This document shows, piece by piece, positions 1 through 8,699 of a stretch of 64,000 nt of DNA. The stretch is from contig JABMOW010000147.1 of the NCBI GenBank assembly GCA_013204025.1, positions 22,074-86,073 of the forward strand. Direction: 5' to 3'. Under the pieces are notes generated by a model. The model saw only the letters and a program-made list of their open reading frames with translations. It made no database searches and was not told where the DNA came from. Source of the DNA: Fidelibacterota bacterium (GTDB taxonomy: Bacteria > Fidelibacterota > Marinisomatia > SCGC-AAA003-L08 > JACNLC01). A program made the translations under genes and the position numbers. The stretch's first letter is position 1. Each line of letters opens with the position of its first letter.

Positions 1-1
1 T

Positions 2-1678
2 AATAAGTGGAATGAAAAAGAATTTCCGTATCAGTTCAAGGAATCGTCTCCTGGTATGATAGATTACCTAATCAATTTTTCACCATGGATTTTGATCATT
101 TTTCTTTGGATATTTTTTATGAAACGCATGCAGGGTTCAAGCGGTCAAAGCGGGATATTTGGGTTTATTAAAAGTCGTGCTAAATTGATCCCTCCAGATC
201 AACCAAAGACTACTTTTAAAGACGTCGCGGGGTGTGATGAAGCTAAAGTAGAACTTGAAGAGATTGTCCAGTTCTTAAAAAATCCCAAAAAATATAGTAA
301 ACTCGGTGCAAAAATCCCAAAAGGTGCATTGCTTTTGGGACCTCCTGGAACCGGCAAAACATTACTGGCAAAAGCAGTTTCAGGTGAAGCGGGAGTTCCG
401 TTCTTTAGCATCAGTGGTGCTGAATTTGTCGAAATGTTTGTTGGAGTGGGTGCCAGCAGGGTAAGGGATTTATTTGATCAAGCAAAAAAAAGTTCTCCAT
501 CAATAATTTTTATCGATGAAATAGATGCTGTGGGACGACATCGTGGCGCCGGCCTTGGGGGCGGTCATGATGAAAGAGAACAGACCCTGAATCAAATTCT
601 CGTAGAGATGGACGGTTTCGACACAGATATTAATGTGATATTACTGGCAGCCACAAACAGACCTGATGTGTTGGACAAAGCGCTTTTAAGACCAGGAAGA
701 TTTGATCGCCAAATCGTTGTGGATGTTCCAGGAATTGATGGACGAGAAGCCATCCTGAAAATTCATTCAAAAAATGTTCCATTAGGTCCAGACGTTGTTT
801 TAAAAACGGTTGCAAAAGGGACACCCGGATTGGTTGGCGCTGATTTGGAAAACCTTGTCAACGAAGCCGCATTATTAGCTGCTCGGAAAAACAGAAAATT
901 TGTTACGATGATGGATTTTGAAGAAGCAAAAGACAAAGTCATGATGGGAGTTGAGCGAAAGAGCATGATCCTAACTCCCGAAGAAAAGAATACTACCGCT
1001 ATCCATGAAGCAGGGCATGCGCTCGTTGCATTTCATACTGAAGGATCAGACCCTGTACACAAAATTACCATCATTCCAAGAGGTCGTGCATTAGGACTCA
1101 CAGCCCAATTGCCGGATCACGAAAAACATAACTACAATAAAAACTTTCTAAATGGACAATTGTACATTCTCATGGGTGGAAGGATGGCGGAAAAATTGAT
1201 ATTTAACGATTATTCGACTGGTGCTGCAAATGATATTGAGGTAGCTACCAATATCACCAGAAAAATGGTGTGTGAATGGGGGATGAGTGATAAAATCGGA
1301 CCACTAACCTTCGGTAAAAAATCAGAAGAGGTATTTCTTGGAAGAGAAATAAGTCATTCTCGTGATTACAGCGATGATATGTCTAAAACAATCGACAGCG
1401 AGATTACTCTAATCGTACGGAATGCAGAAAAACAAGCCGGTGCTATTCTGGAAGAAAATCGTGATCAACTTGTTTCTCTAGCAGAAGCACTTTTGGAATA
1501 TGAAACCATAAGCGGAACCGAAATGGAACTGCTTCTTAGTGGAGGGGACATCTCCACCCTTCGCAACCAGCCTGTGAAAAAGAGACGACGTCGATCAAAC
1601 AGACGAAAATCCAGTAATGCAGCACCTCAAAATACTGAAGATATCAAAGAACCGGCGAATGAGGGTTCTACTCCATAA
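2..1678 (+). CDS. ftsH: ATP-dependent zinc metalloprotease FtsH (5' end outside window)
   Basis: Membrane-anchored AAA+ protease that degrades membrane and short-lived cytosolic proteins. Visible: a hydrophobic segment just after the Met codon at 56 (the family's second membrane helix), Walker A GPPGTGKT about 95 residues after that Met, Walker B IIFIDEID, the arginine-finger region RPGRFDRQ, and the zinc site HEAGH near residue 317. The tail is basic ([11 protein letters not shown]). The reading frame stays open from base 2 up to the Met codon at 56. Family members carry a first membrane helix and a periplasmic domain before this point, so Met-56 is almost certainly internal and the true start lies upstream of the window. 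folP follows after 2 bases, suggesting one transcript. Confidence 0.96.
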   Translation, partial: NKWNEKEFPYQFKESSPGMIDYLINFSPWILIIFLWIFFMKRMQGSSGQSGIFGFIKSRAKLIPPDQPKTTFKDVAGCDEAKVELEEIVQFLKNPKKYSKLGAKIPKGALLLGPPGTGKTLLAKAVSGEAGVPFFSISGAEFVEMFVGVGASRVRDLFDQAKKSSPSIIFIDEIDAVGRHRGAGLGGGHDEREQTLNQILVEMDGFDTDINVILLAATNRPDVLDKALLRPGRFDRQIVVDVPGIDGREAILKIHSKNVPLGPDVVLKTVAKGTPGLVGADLENLVNEAALLAARKNRKFVTMMDFEEAKDKVMMGVERKSMILTPEEKNTTAIHEAGHALVAFHTEGSDPVHKITIIPRGRALGLTAQLPDHEKHNYNKNFLNGQLYILMGGRMAEKLIFNDYSTGAANDIEVATNITRKMVCEWGMSDKIGPLTFGKKSEEVFLGREISHSRDYSDDMSKTIDSEITLIVRNAEKQAGAILEENRDQLVSLAEALLEYETISGTEMELLLSGGDISTLRNQPVKKRRRRSNRRKSSNAAPQNTEDIKEPANEGSTP

Positions 1679-1680
1679 CA

Positions 1681-2499
1681 ATGAAACCGTTTAAACTCAG
1701 CGTTCCTGCGGTGATGGGTATTTTAAATATCACTCCTGATTCATTTTATGATGGAGGCAGGTATCAGACTGAAAAAGAAATATCCACTCAAATTGATGTG
1801 ATGGTGAGTTACGGTGCACAAATGATAGATATTGGTGCTGAATCATCCCGACCGGGTTCTACACCGGTGTCTGCAGCCGACGAAATAAATAGAATATCTT
1901 CTGTAATTCCGGTTATCAGTAAATATCAAGATGTTTACTTTTCAATTGATACCTGGAAAGTAGAAGTTGCCGAGTTTGCTTTGAAAAATGGATTTCGTAT
2001 GTTAAATGATATCACTGGTGGAGGAAGCAACGGACATATGTTTAATCTATCCAAAGAATATGATGTCCCGGTAATCATTATGCATATGTTGGGTAAACCT
2101 GAAATGATGCAGCAAAACCCGAAATATTTGGATTTGATCCCAGAACTGATTCAATTTTTCAGTTTGCGTATAGAAATGGCAAAATCACTAGGCGTTTCAG
2201 ATAAAAATATCATCCTTGATCCCGGCATCGGTTTTGGAAAAAGTGTACAAGATAATTTTGAAATCATTAATTCGATTGACAGATTTGCTCAATTAGGGTA
2301 TCCTGTCTTAATCGGAGCATCCAGAAAATCTTTTTTGCGTGTCCAGGATGATTATCCTAAAGATCGTCTTGGTGCCAGTATTACTACTGCAATTATTGCC
2401 GTAAGAAATGGTGCGAGTATTGTACGGGTTCATGATGTATCCCAAACCGTTAAATCTCTATTCATCTATAATAAATTTAATCACCCTTCAATGAATTAA
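1681..2499 (+). CDS. folP: Dihydropteroate synthase
   Basis: Condenses 6-hydroxymethyl-7,8-dihydropterin diphosphate with p-aminobenzoate to give dihydropteroate in folate synthesis; cytoplasmic TIM barrel. The 272 residues match the family length. Family motifs are present in order: MGILNITPDSFYDGG at the N terminus, IGAESSRPGS, NDITGGGSN, IIMHMLGKPEMMQ, LDPGIGFGKS, and LIGASRKSF close to the C terminus, followed by RVHDV. The ATG lies 2 bases after the ftsH stop, so ftsH and folP are probably cotranscribed, an arrangement common in bacteria. Nothing looks degraded. Confidence 0.96.
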   Translation: MKPFKLSVPAVMGILNITPDSFYDGGRYQTEKEISTQIDVMVSYGAQMIDIGAESSRPGSTPVSAADEINRISSVIPVISKYQDVYFSIDTWKVEVAEFALKNGFRMLNDITGGGSNGHMFNLSKEYDVPVIIMHMLGKPEMMQQNPKYLDLIPELIQFFSLRIEMAKSLGVSDKNIILDPGIGFGKSVQDNFEIINSIDRFAQLGYPVLIGASRKSFLRVQDDYPKDRLGASITTAIIAVRNGASIVRVHDVSQTVKSLFIYNKFNHPSMN

Positions 2500-2511
2500 T
2501 TCTGAATAAAC

Positions 2512-3000
2512 ATGGTGAAGAAAATATCCATATTATATATTTTATGCTCGTTGATGATCGCCGGATCACCCCAGATAAGTAAGTATAATTCCAATTCAGG
2601 TGAGGGTGAAGTAGCACAATACATTATATCAGATCAACCCACTTTGACAATGAAAGTCAATATATGGGGAGAAGTTAAGCATCCAGGTCAATATTTGGTT
2701 CCGTACACGATGAAAGTTGATATTATATCCTTGTTGTCCATGGCAGGTGGTCCCACACCCGAAGCCAATTTAAAAAAAATAATTATCATTAGAGCAGACA
2801 ATGATGCTGGTGAGGCAGGAAAAATAACTGTGAATATGGATGAATATTTTACAAAAGGCGAATTATCGGGCATCCCTGATCTGGGACCAAACGATACAGT
2901 GATCATTCAGAAAACTTTCATTGGCCGATTAAATTCGAATAATACTATTTTTAATGTACTACAGCTGCTGGCCACAATCTACTTAATTACGAACGGATAA
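2512..3000 (+). CDS. Exported SLBB-domain protein
   Basis: A 162-residue protein with an N-terminal hydrophobic signal (about residues 4-18), then a soluble-ligand-binding beta-grasp (SLBB) domain recognisable from VNIWGEVKHPGQYLVP and the following LLSMAGGPTPEANLKKI, and a short hydrophobic C-terminal stretch (about 145-158). SLBB domains occur in polysaccharide-export proteins and other envelope proteins. This protein lacks the preceding Poly_export domain of Wza-type exporters, and no capsule genes are nearby. It sits 12 bases after folP and directly before prfB. The domain call is firm; the cellular role is unknown. Confidence 0.75.
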   Translation: MVKKISILYILCSLMIAGSPQISKYNSNSGEGEVAQYIISDQPTLTMKVNIWGEVKHPGQYLVPYTMKVDIISLLSMAGGPTPEANLKKIIIIRADNDAGEAGKITVNMDEYFTKGELSGIPDLGPNDTVIIQKTFIGRLNSNNTIFNVLQLLATIYLITNG

Positions 3001-3001
3001 T

Positions 3002-4115
3002 ATGGATATTCAAGTATACAAAGAACGATTCAAAAAAGTCAGTGAAAAATACCACCAACTCCGGGAGTATCTTTGAGTGGGATACACTCATTCAATCGAT
3101 TACGCAATTACAAGAAAAAACGGTCAATCCGGAGTTTTGGAACGACAATGAATCCGCTCAAAAAATTCTGAAAGATATCAGTAAACTAGAAAATGAAAAG
3201 AACCTGTGGGAAAAACTGGATGATATGTACTCGGAAGTTGAAATTCATGTGGAACTCTATGAAACAGAAGATGAAGCAGACCCGGACATAGAAAAAGCCT
3301 TTCTTCGATTTGAGACATACCTGACTGAGGTAGAAGTCCGGAAGATGATGAATGACGAAGATGATATTCGGGGAGCAATTCTGACCATACACCCGGGTGC
3401 AGGAGGTACAGAATCTCAGGATTGGGCGAGTATGTTATACCGTTTATATACAAGATGGTGTGAAAGAATGGGATTCTCAACTAAAATCCTTGATTTTCAA
3501 CCTGGGGATGAAGCCGGATTAAAAGATGTTACAATCGAAATAGTTGGTGACTATGTGTACGGCAATTTAAAATCCGAAGCTGGCGTTCATAGGCTGGTAA
3601 GAATCTCGCCATTTGATAGCAATTCTCGTAGGCATACATCATTTGCATCCATATTTGTATATCCAATATATGAAGAAGAGCTTGATATAGAAATCGATGA
3701 AAAAGAACTTCGCATAGATACTTACCGTTCCAGTGGTGCAGGTGGACAGCATGTAAATAAAACGGATTCAGCAATACGACTCACGCATTTACCAACCGGA
3801 ATTGTGGTTCAATGTCAAAACGAACGAAGTCAGTTAAAAAATAAAAATGTAGCGATGAAAATGTTAAAGGCAAAACTATACCAGAAAAGAAAAGAAGAGC
3901 AGGCACAGGATAAACAAGTAATTGAAGATCAGAAAATGGATATCGCTTGGGGAAGTCAGATCAGATCGTACGTTTTTCATCCGTATAATCTTGTAAAGGA
4001 CCATCGAACAAAAGTTGAAACAGGAAATATCCAATCTGTAATGGATGGTGAAATTCGCTCATTCATCCGGGGATTTTTACTAATGAATATGGAGAGCAGC
4101 AACATTGTCAACTGA
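3002..4115 (+). CDS. prfB: Peptide chain release factor 2, made by programmed +1 frameshift
   Basis: Class I release factor for UGA and UAA stop codons. The ATG at 3002 opens a 24-codon zero frame (MDIQVYKERF...QLREYL) that ends in an in-frame TGA at 3074-3076. The +1 frame continues from GAG at 3075 to the TGA at 4113. The joined product is 370 residues, close to the usual RF2 length. In joined numbering the stop-codon recognition tripeptide SPF is at about 202-204 (diagnostic of RF2 rather than RF1) and the catalytic GGQ is at about 247-249. A gene call starting at the ATG at 3042 would be wrong, because it replaces the N terminus with an out-of-frame peptide. The lysS start overlaps the last 11 bases. 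Confidence 0.95.
3062..3077 (+). promoter_or_regulatory. RF2 autoregulatory +1 frameshift site
   Basis: The sequence CGG GAG TAT CTT TGA G has the three elements of the classical prfB recoding site: a Shine-Dalgarno-like CGGGAG, three bases of spacing (TAT), and the slippery CTT followed by TGA. Low RF2 activity makes the ribosome pause at TGA and slip from CTT to TTT, so RF2 controls its own synthesis. The base after TGA is G here, whereas E. coli has C. The layout is seen directly; function is by analogy with the well-studied family mechanism. Confidence 0.95.
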
Positions 4116-5604
4116 ACATAAAACCTTACAGCAAATTATTGAACATCGTCATCTAAAACTTAATAAAATTCGTGAATTTGGTGTTGATCCTTTTCCACAT
4201 GAATTTAAAAGAAGTGATTTCTCTGAAGAAATATTAGAATCGTATAATCCCGATATTCAACGGAATGTCACTGTTGCAGGGCGAATTATCTCAATTCGAA
4301 TCATGGGCAAGGCGAGTTTTGTCCATATTCAGGATGAACTGGGTAAGATTCAACTTTATGTCCGCAGGGATGACGTAGGCGCTGAATTTTATAATAACGT
4401 ATTTAAAAACCTCGATCTAGGTGACATCATTGGACTAAGTGGGTTTGTGTTCAAAACCAAAATGGGAGAAATCTCGATCCATGTAGAATCTCTTACATTG
4501 TTAGCAAAGAACCTGCGTCCGCTTCCAAATCTAAAAGAGAAAGATGGAATCGCCTTTAACGCTTTCGAAGATAAGGACCATACTTATCGATACAGACATT
4601 TAGATTTTATCGCAAATCCACAAAGGAAACTTGTATTTATCCAAAGAGCAAAAACCATTGGGGCTATTCGTCAATTTCTGGACGTTCATGGCTACATTGA
4701 GGTGGAGACTCCCGTATTGCAACCTCAATATGGAGGTGCGTCTGCTCGTCCGTTCACTACCTATCACAATACCCTTGATGAAAAATTATTTCTCCGGATA
4801 GCTGACGAATTATATCTCAAAAAACTGATCATTGGCGGGTTTGAAAAAGTTTATGAGTTGGCGAAAAATTTCCGGAATGAAGGTATGGATCGCAGTCATA
4901 ATCCAGAATACACATCTTTGGAATTTTATAGAGCATACTCTGACCTCTTCGATATGATGGATTTCACAGAAGAATTGATTCAGACCGTTGCAAAAAGTGT
5001 TGACGCGAACCAACTGGTGTATAATTCACATGAAATATTTCTTAATAAGCCGTTTAAAAGAGAATCAATGTTTTCATTGTTAGAGGACTGCACAGGTCAT
5101 TCTTTTGAAGATTTGGATCGCGATGGTCTTCTGAAAATTGCGCGGGAAAAACATCTCGACATAAATGAAAAAATGAACTACGGACAGATTCTAGATGAAA
5201 TATTCAGTGAGTTGGTGGAACCGACCCTCATTCAACCTACATTTGTTTACGATTACCCGACAGCAATTTCACCTCTGGCAAAGCATCGTAGAGACGGAAA
5301 TCAAAATATCGTCGAAAGATTCGAATTGTTCATCGGACAGACCGAATTTGCAAATGCTTTTACTGAATTGAATGATCCAGTTGATCAACGTGAACGATTG
5401 GAAAATCAGGCAAAACTGCGCGATCTTGGTGATGAAGAAGCACAACCGGTAGATGAAAGTTTCCTTGAAGCTTTGGAGTGTGGCATGCCACCAACAGGCG
5501 GCGTTGGTATTGGTGTCGATAGGTTAGTCATGTTGATCACAGGACAGAACTCAATTAAAGATGTCATTTTATTTCCGGCAATGAAATCACTTAAAGACCA
5601 ATAA
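4105..5604 (+). CDS. lysS: Lysyl-tRNA synthetase, class II
   Basis: Charges tRNA-Lys with lysine. It has 499 residues, close to E. coli LysS (505). An N-terminal OB-fold anticodon-binding domain (about 50-150) is followed by the class II catalytic core: motif 2 with FRNEGMDRSHNPEYTSLEFY near residues 252-271, and motif 3 with GIGVDRLVMLITG near the C terminus. The start is the TTG at 4105, overlapping the prfB end by 11 bases; no later start keeps the helical N terminus. prfB-lysS adjacency is common in bacteria and suggests coupled expression. Confidence 0.96.
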   Translation: MSTEHKTLQQIIEHRHLKLNKIREFGVDPFPHEFKRSDFSEEILESYNPDIQRNVTVAGRIISIRIMGKASFVHIQDELGKIQLYVRRDDVGAEFYNNVFKNLDLGDIIGLSGFVFKTKMGEISIHVESLTLLAKNLRPLPNLKEKDGIAFNAFEDKDHTYRYRHLDFIANPQRKLVFIQRAKTIGAIRQFLDVHGYIEVETPVLQPQYGGASARPFTTYHNTLDEKLFLRIADELYLKKLIIGGFEKVYELAKNFRNEGMDRSHNPEYTSLEFYRAYSDLFDMMDFTEELIQTVAKSVDANQLVYNSHEIFLNKPFKRESMFSLLEDCTGHSFEDLDRDGLLKIAREKHLDINEKMNYGQILDEIFSELVEPTLIQPTFVYDYPTAISPLAKHRRDGNQNIVERFELFIGQTEFANAFTELNDPVDQRERLENQAKLRDLGDEEAQPVDESFLEALECGMPPTGGVGIGVDRLVMLITGQNSIKDVILFPAMKSLKDQ

Positions 5605-5626
5605 TAGGGTTCAGGATACAATCGGT

Positions 5627-6850
5627 TTGAGATTGATCCCAAAAATTGCATTCAGGCATATCCGTTCGGGCCATCGGTTCGGATTTATATCATTCACATC
5701 CATCCTTAGCATTATCGGACTCATGTTAGGTGTGGCATCATTGAATGTTATTTCCTCTTTTTCGTCTGGGTTTTCAAATTCCATTCAACATAAATTGGCT
5801 TCACTCGATGGGCACTTGCGGATAACAAAATATCAGTCTGACTCTGGTGAAATATTATCCGGAGATGAAATCAAATCCATTCAAGCAGAACTTGGATCAG
5901 TAAAAAATTTGCTGACACTTGTGCCTTACATTGAAAAAAAAGCCATCATCCGGTCCGGAAGAAATTCCGAAGGGGTGATTGTTTACGGTGTACCAGAAAA
6001 ATCACTCATTGAAATATTTAACCTTGACGATCTGATCATCGATGGTAATCTAATGGATTTTAATAAAGGAATGATTGTCGGTACAGGATTAGCTAAAAGC
6101 CTGGAGTCAGAGGTTGATAAATCGGTATTTCTGTTTGATATTCAACGATATATTAATGAGGGAATCACCAAAGGCGAAAAACTCCATGTATCTGGCGTAT
6201 TTAAAAGTGGGTTTTCTGAATACGACAAACTATTAGTCTTTTTATCTCTGGAAAAAGCACGTTCATTTTTTGAAGTTCAAGATGGTGCTACCGGTTTGAT
6301 TGGGATGCTATCAGACCCTTTACTGGCATCTCAAGTTGACGAAGAAGTTATCAATATACTGGGGTTTTCCCCTTATGTAACATCCACATGGCTGGAAAGA
6401 CATTCCATGCTTTTCAATTGGTTGAATATCTATGATCTCCCCATCAAATTAGTCATAGGATTTATTATCATCATTGCTGTTTTCAATATTGCAGCAATTT
6501 TATGGATGACCATTAAGGAAAAAACCAGTGAGGTGGGGATTCTAACAGCTATTGGGTTCAGCGGTAAACAAATCAGATCCATATTTCTGATAGAAGGGTT
6601 ACTAATCGGAGTCATCGGTTCCGTATCCGGTTTGATATTAAGCGTGGTAGTGCTTGTCCTTCAGATGAAGTTTAAATTTATTTCATTATCATCTGATATC
6701 TATTTTGTCGATTTTCTTCCTGTTGATTGGTCCATAAATCACATCTTCATTTATCCAGGTTTAGCGATTTTACTTTCTGTAATGTCAGCCTATTTCCCTG
6801 CAAGGTGGACAAAGAGAATTAATCCTGTTGAGGCGATCAGGTACGAATGA
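5627..6850 (+). CDS. LolC/LolE-family ABC transporter permease (first copy)
   Basis: Inner-membrane permease of the lipoprotein-release (LolCDE) type, which hands outer-membrane lipoproteins to the periplasmic carrier. It has 407 residues, starting with TTG at 5627. It has the MacB/FtsX layout: an N-terminal membrane helix (about 22-45), a large periplasmic domain, and three C-terminal helices (about 275-300, 320-345, 370-395). The segment MTIKEKTSEVGILTAIGFS is the typical FtsX coupling region. The next permease gene overlaps by 4 bases (ATGA), and the ATPase follows that one. LolC/E assignment rests on the permease-permease-ATPase order; other MacB-like exporters share the fold. Confidence 0.82.
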   Translation: MRLIPKIAFRHIRSGHRFGFISFTSILSIIGLMLGVASLNVISSFSSGFSNSIQHKLASLDGHLRITKYQSDSGEILSGDEIKSIQAELGSVKNLLTLVPYIEKKAIIRSGRNSEGVIVYGVPEKSLIEIFNLDDLIIDGNLMDFNKGMIVGTGLAKSLESEVDKSVFLFDIQRYINEGITKGEKLHVSGVFKSGFSEYDKLLVFLSLEKARSFFEVQDGATGLIGMLSDPLLASQVDEEVINILGFSPYVTSTWLERHSMLFNWLNIYDLPIKLVIGFIIIIAVFNIAAILWMTIKEKTSEVGILTAIGFSGKQIRSIFLIEGLLIGVIGSVSGLILSVVVLVLQMKFKFISLSSDIYFVDFLPVDWSINHIFIYPGLAILLSVMSAYFPARWTKRINPVEAIRYE

Positions 6851-8028
6851 ATAAGTTATCTTTTATCATAAAATTTGTGACCGCAAAGGGATCAGGAGCA
6901 AAGCGGAGCAAATCTGTATTCCTACCTGTAATCGGTTTGGCCCTGGGAATTATGATCGTATTGTTGACCCTCGCCATAATGAATGGAATGGAGGAGGAAG
7001 TATTTTCGAAACTCCGCAACTTTCATTCACCTGCCAAACTGAAGTTTGATTCCAAATCCTTGGGTGAAGTCGAAAACGTAAAAACATTTCTGGATACTCA
7101 TGATGTTGAATATTTTTCCACTATTTACAGAAATGCAGTGATTAAAAAGGATGATGACTTTAGATTCATATCGGTAATTGCCGTTGATGACATAGGTAAG
7201 TTCGCCGATCATCAATTGGGGATATCCTCACTTGAATTAAATAGATCTCCTCTAAACCCTCTTCTCATTGGTAATGAACTTGGATACTCACTGAATTTGT
7301 CTCCGAATGATGAGTGTGAATTACTTTCTCCCGTGGACATTAATTTGGCAACGGGTTCCGTACCAAAGGCGTCATTTCAGGTAAATGGGATTTTTGATTT
7401 TGATATCCTCAATATTGATATGAGTTATGCTATTATTCCGCTTGAAGCGGGTAAAAAATTATTCGATAAAATAGATTATGAGTACCTGCTACTGGACACT
7501 GAACTAGACAGGAAACAATTGATAAAAATCCAGCAACGATTTCCCACTGTTCAGTATATTAGTTGGGAAGATGAGTACGAGTCATTAGTGTCAGCTATGA
7601 AACTTGAGAAAATTGCGTATTCATTTTTTGGATTTATAATCATATTTATTTCGGCATTTAATTTGTTGAGTATAATGAGTATGATGGTAATGAGAAAAAT
7701 CCCGCAGTTAGGGATACTGATGGCAATGGGGATGAACTCAAAAAAGATATCAGAGATATTTTTAGTACAGGCAGGTCTGACTGTTTTAGTAGGGAGTACC
7801 TTGGGCGGTATTTTAACGTATCTGGTCTTCAGGCTTAATGAAAAATATCAGTTATTAAAAATGCTATTGTCTGATTTCCCTCTTTCAAATTTTCCATTGA
7901 TCATATCGTGGCAAGGCGCTCTAGCTGTAATTTTCGGAGCAAGTATGATCATCATGTTGGCGGGTTTCTATCCCGCAGTAAAGGTGAGCAAATTGAACCC
8001 TGTTGACGCAATAGATTATATCAAATGA
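6847..8028 (+). CDS. LolC/LolE-family ABC transporter permease (second copy)
   Basis: Second permease of the heterodimeric exporter, 393 residues. It has the same architecture as its neighbour: N-terminal helix near residues 24-43, periplasmic domain, then three C-terminal helices, with RKIPQLGILMAMGM as the FtsX coupling segment. It ends with KLNPVDAIDYIK, paralogous to the KRINPVEAIRYE end of the upstream permease, so the pair probably arose by duplication. Four-base ATGA overlaps on both sides indicate tight translational coupling of the three subunits. Confidence 0.82.
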   Translation: MNKLSFIIKFVTAKGSGAKRSKSVFLPVIGLALGIMIVLLTLAIMNGMEEEVFSKLRNFHSPAKLKFDSKSLGEVENVKTFLDTHDVEYFSTIYRNAVIKKDDDFRFISVIAVDDIGKFADHQLGISSLELNRSPLNPLLIGNELGYSLNLSPNDECELLSPVDINLATGSVPKASFQVNGIFDFDILNIDMSYAIIPLEAGKKLFDKIDYEYLLLDTELDRKQLIKIQQRFPTVQYISWEDEYESLVSAMKLEKIAYSFFGFIIIFISAFNLLSIMSMMVMRKIPQLGILMAMGMNSKKISEIFLVQAGLTVLVGSTLGGILTYLVFRLNEKYQLLKMLLSDFPLSNFPLIISWQGALAVIFGASMIIMLAGFYPAVKVSKLNPVDAIDYIK

Positions 8029-8690
8029 TTCTTCAAGCAGAAAATCTCAAGAAGATTTATCATACCGCAAACGAAAGCATTACGGTACTAAATGGAGCTG
8101 AACTGACCGTTACTGAAAATGAAATAGTAGCGATCATGGGACCCAGCGGTAGCGGAAAGTCCACATTACTTCATTTACTGGGTACATTAGACACGCCAAC
8201 TGCGGGTACTATCCAGATTGACGGTATCATCGTTGGTCCTGAAACAAACCTTTCCAAATTGAGATCAGAAAAAATTGGATTCGTTTTCCAGCACCATTAT
8301 CTTTTACCAGAATTTACCGTATTAGAAAACCTGATCATCCCTCAATCTTTGATAGGTAAGGACGATAAGTCATCTGTTCACCGAGCACAAGAGCTATTAA
8401 ATCATGTCAATTTATGGAATCGGAGATCACACTACCCAAATCAGCTTTCAGGTGGTGAAAAACAAAGAGTTGCAGTTGTACGGGCATTAATCAATAATCC
8501 CAAAATTGTTCTTGCGGACGAACCTACCGGAAATCTGGATGCAGGAAATCGTGAGAGATTATTATCACTTATCACTCAATTGCATGAAAAAGAGGACCAA
8601 TCCTTCATCATTGCTACCCATGACGATAGAGTTGCTGACATTGCAGGACGAGTATTATTTTTGGAAGACGGAAAACTGAGTCAAAAGTAG
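8025..8690 (+). CDS. lolD: LolD-type ABC transporter ATPase
   Basis: ATPase subunit powering the two FtsX-type permeases just upstream. It has 221 residues, the size of LolD. Walker A GPSGSGKST is at about residues 39-47, the Q-loop FVFQHH near 87-92, the signature LSGGEKQR near 140, and Walker B VLADEPTGNLD near 160. It overlaps the upstream permease by ATGA. The family includes LolD, MacB and FtsE; the context with two LolC/E-like permeases favours lipoprotein release. Confidence 0.88.
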   Translation: MILQAENLKKIYHTANESITVLNGAELTVTENEIVAIMGPSGSGKSTLLHLLGTLDTPTAGTIQIDGIIVGPETNLSKLRSEKIGFVFQHHYLLPEFTVLENLIIPQSLIGKDDKSSVHRAQELLNHVNLWNRRSHYPNQLSGGEKQRVAVVRALINNPKIVLADEPTGNLDAGNRERLLSLITQLHEKEDQSFIIATHDDRVADIAGRVLFLEDGKLSQK

Positions 8691-8699
8691 AAAGAAGAT

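Noticed and set aside
56..58. ATG at 56 as the ftsH start
   Set aside because: The frame is open upstream and the first membrane helix and periplasmic domain would be missing.
3042..3074. ATG at 3042 as the prfB start
   Set aside because: It yields an out-of-frame N terminus unlike RF2; the zero frame from 3002 plus the slip site explains the gene.
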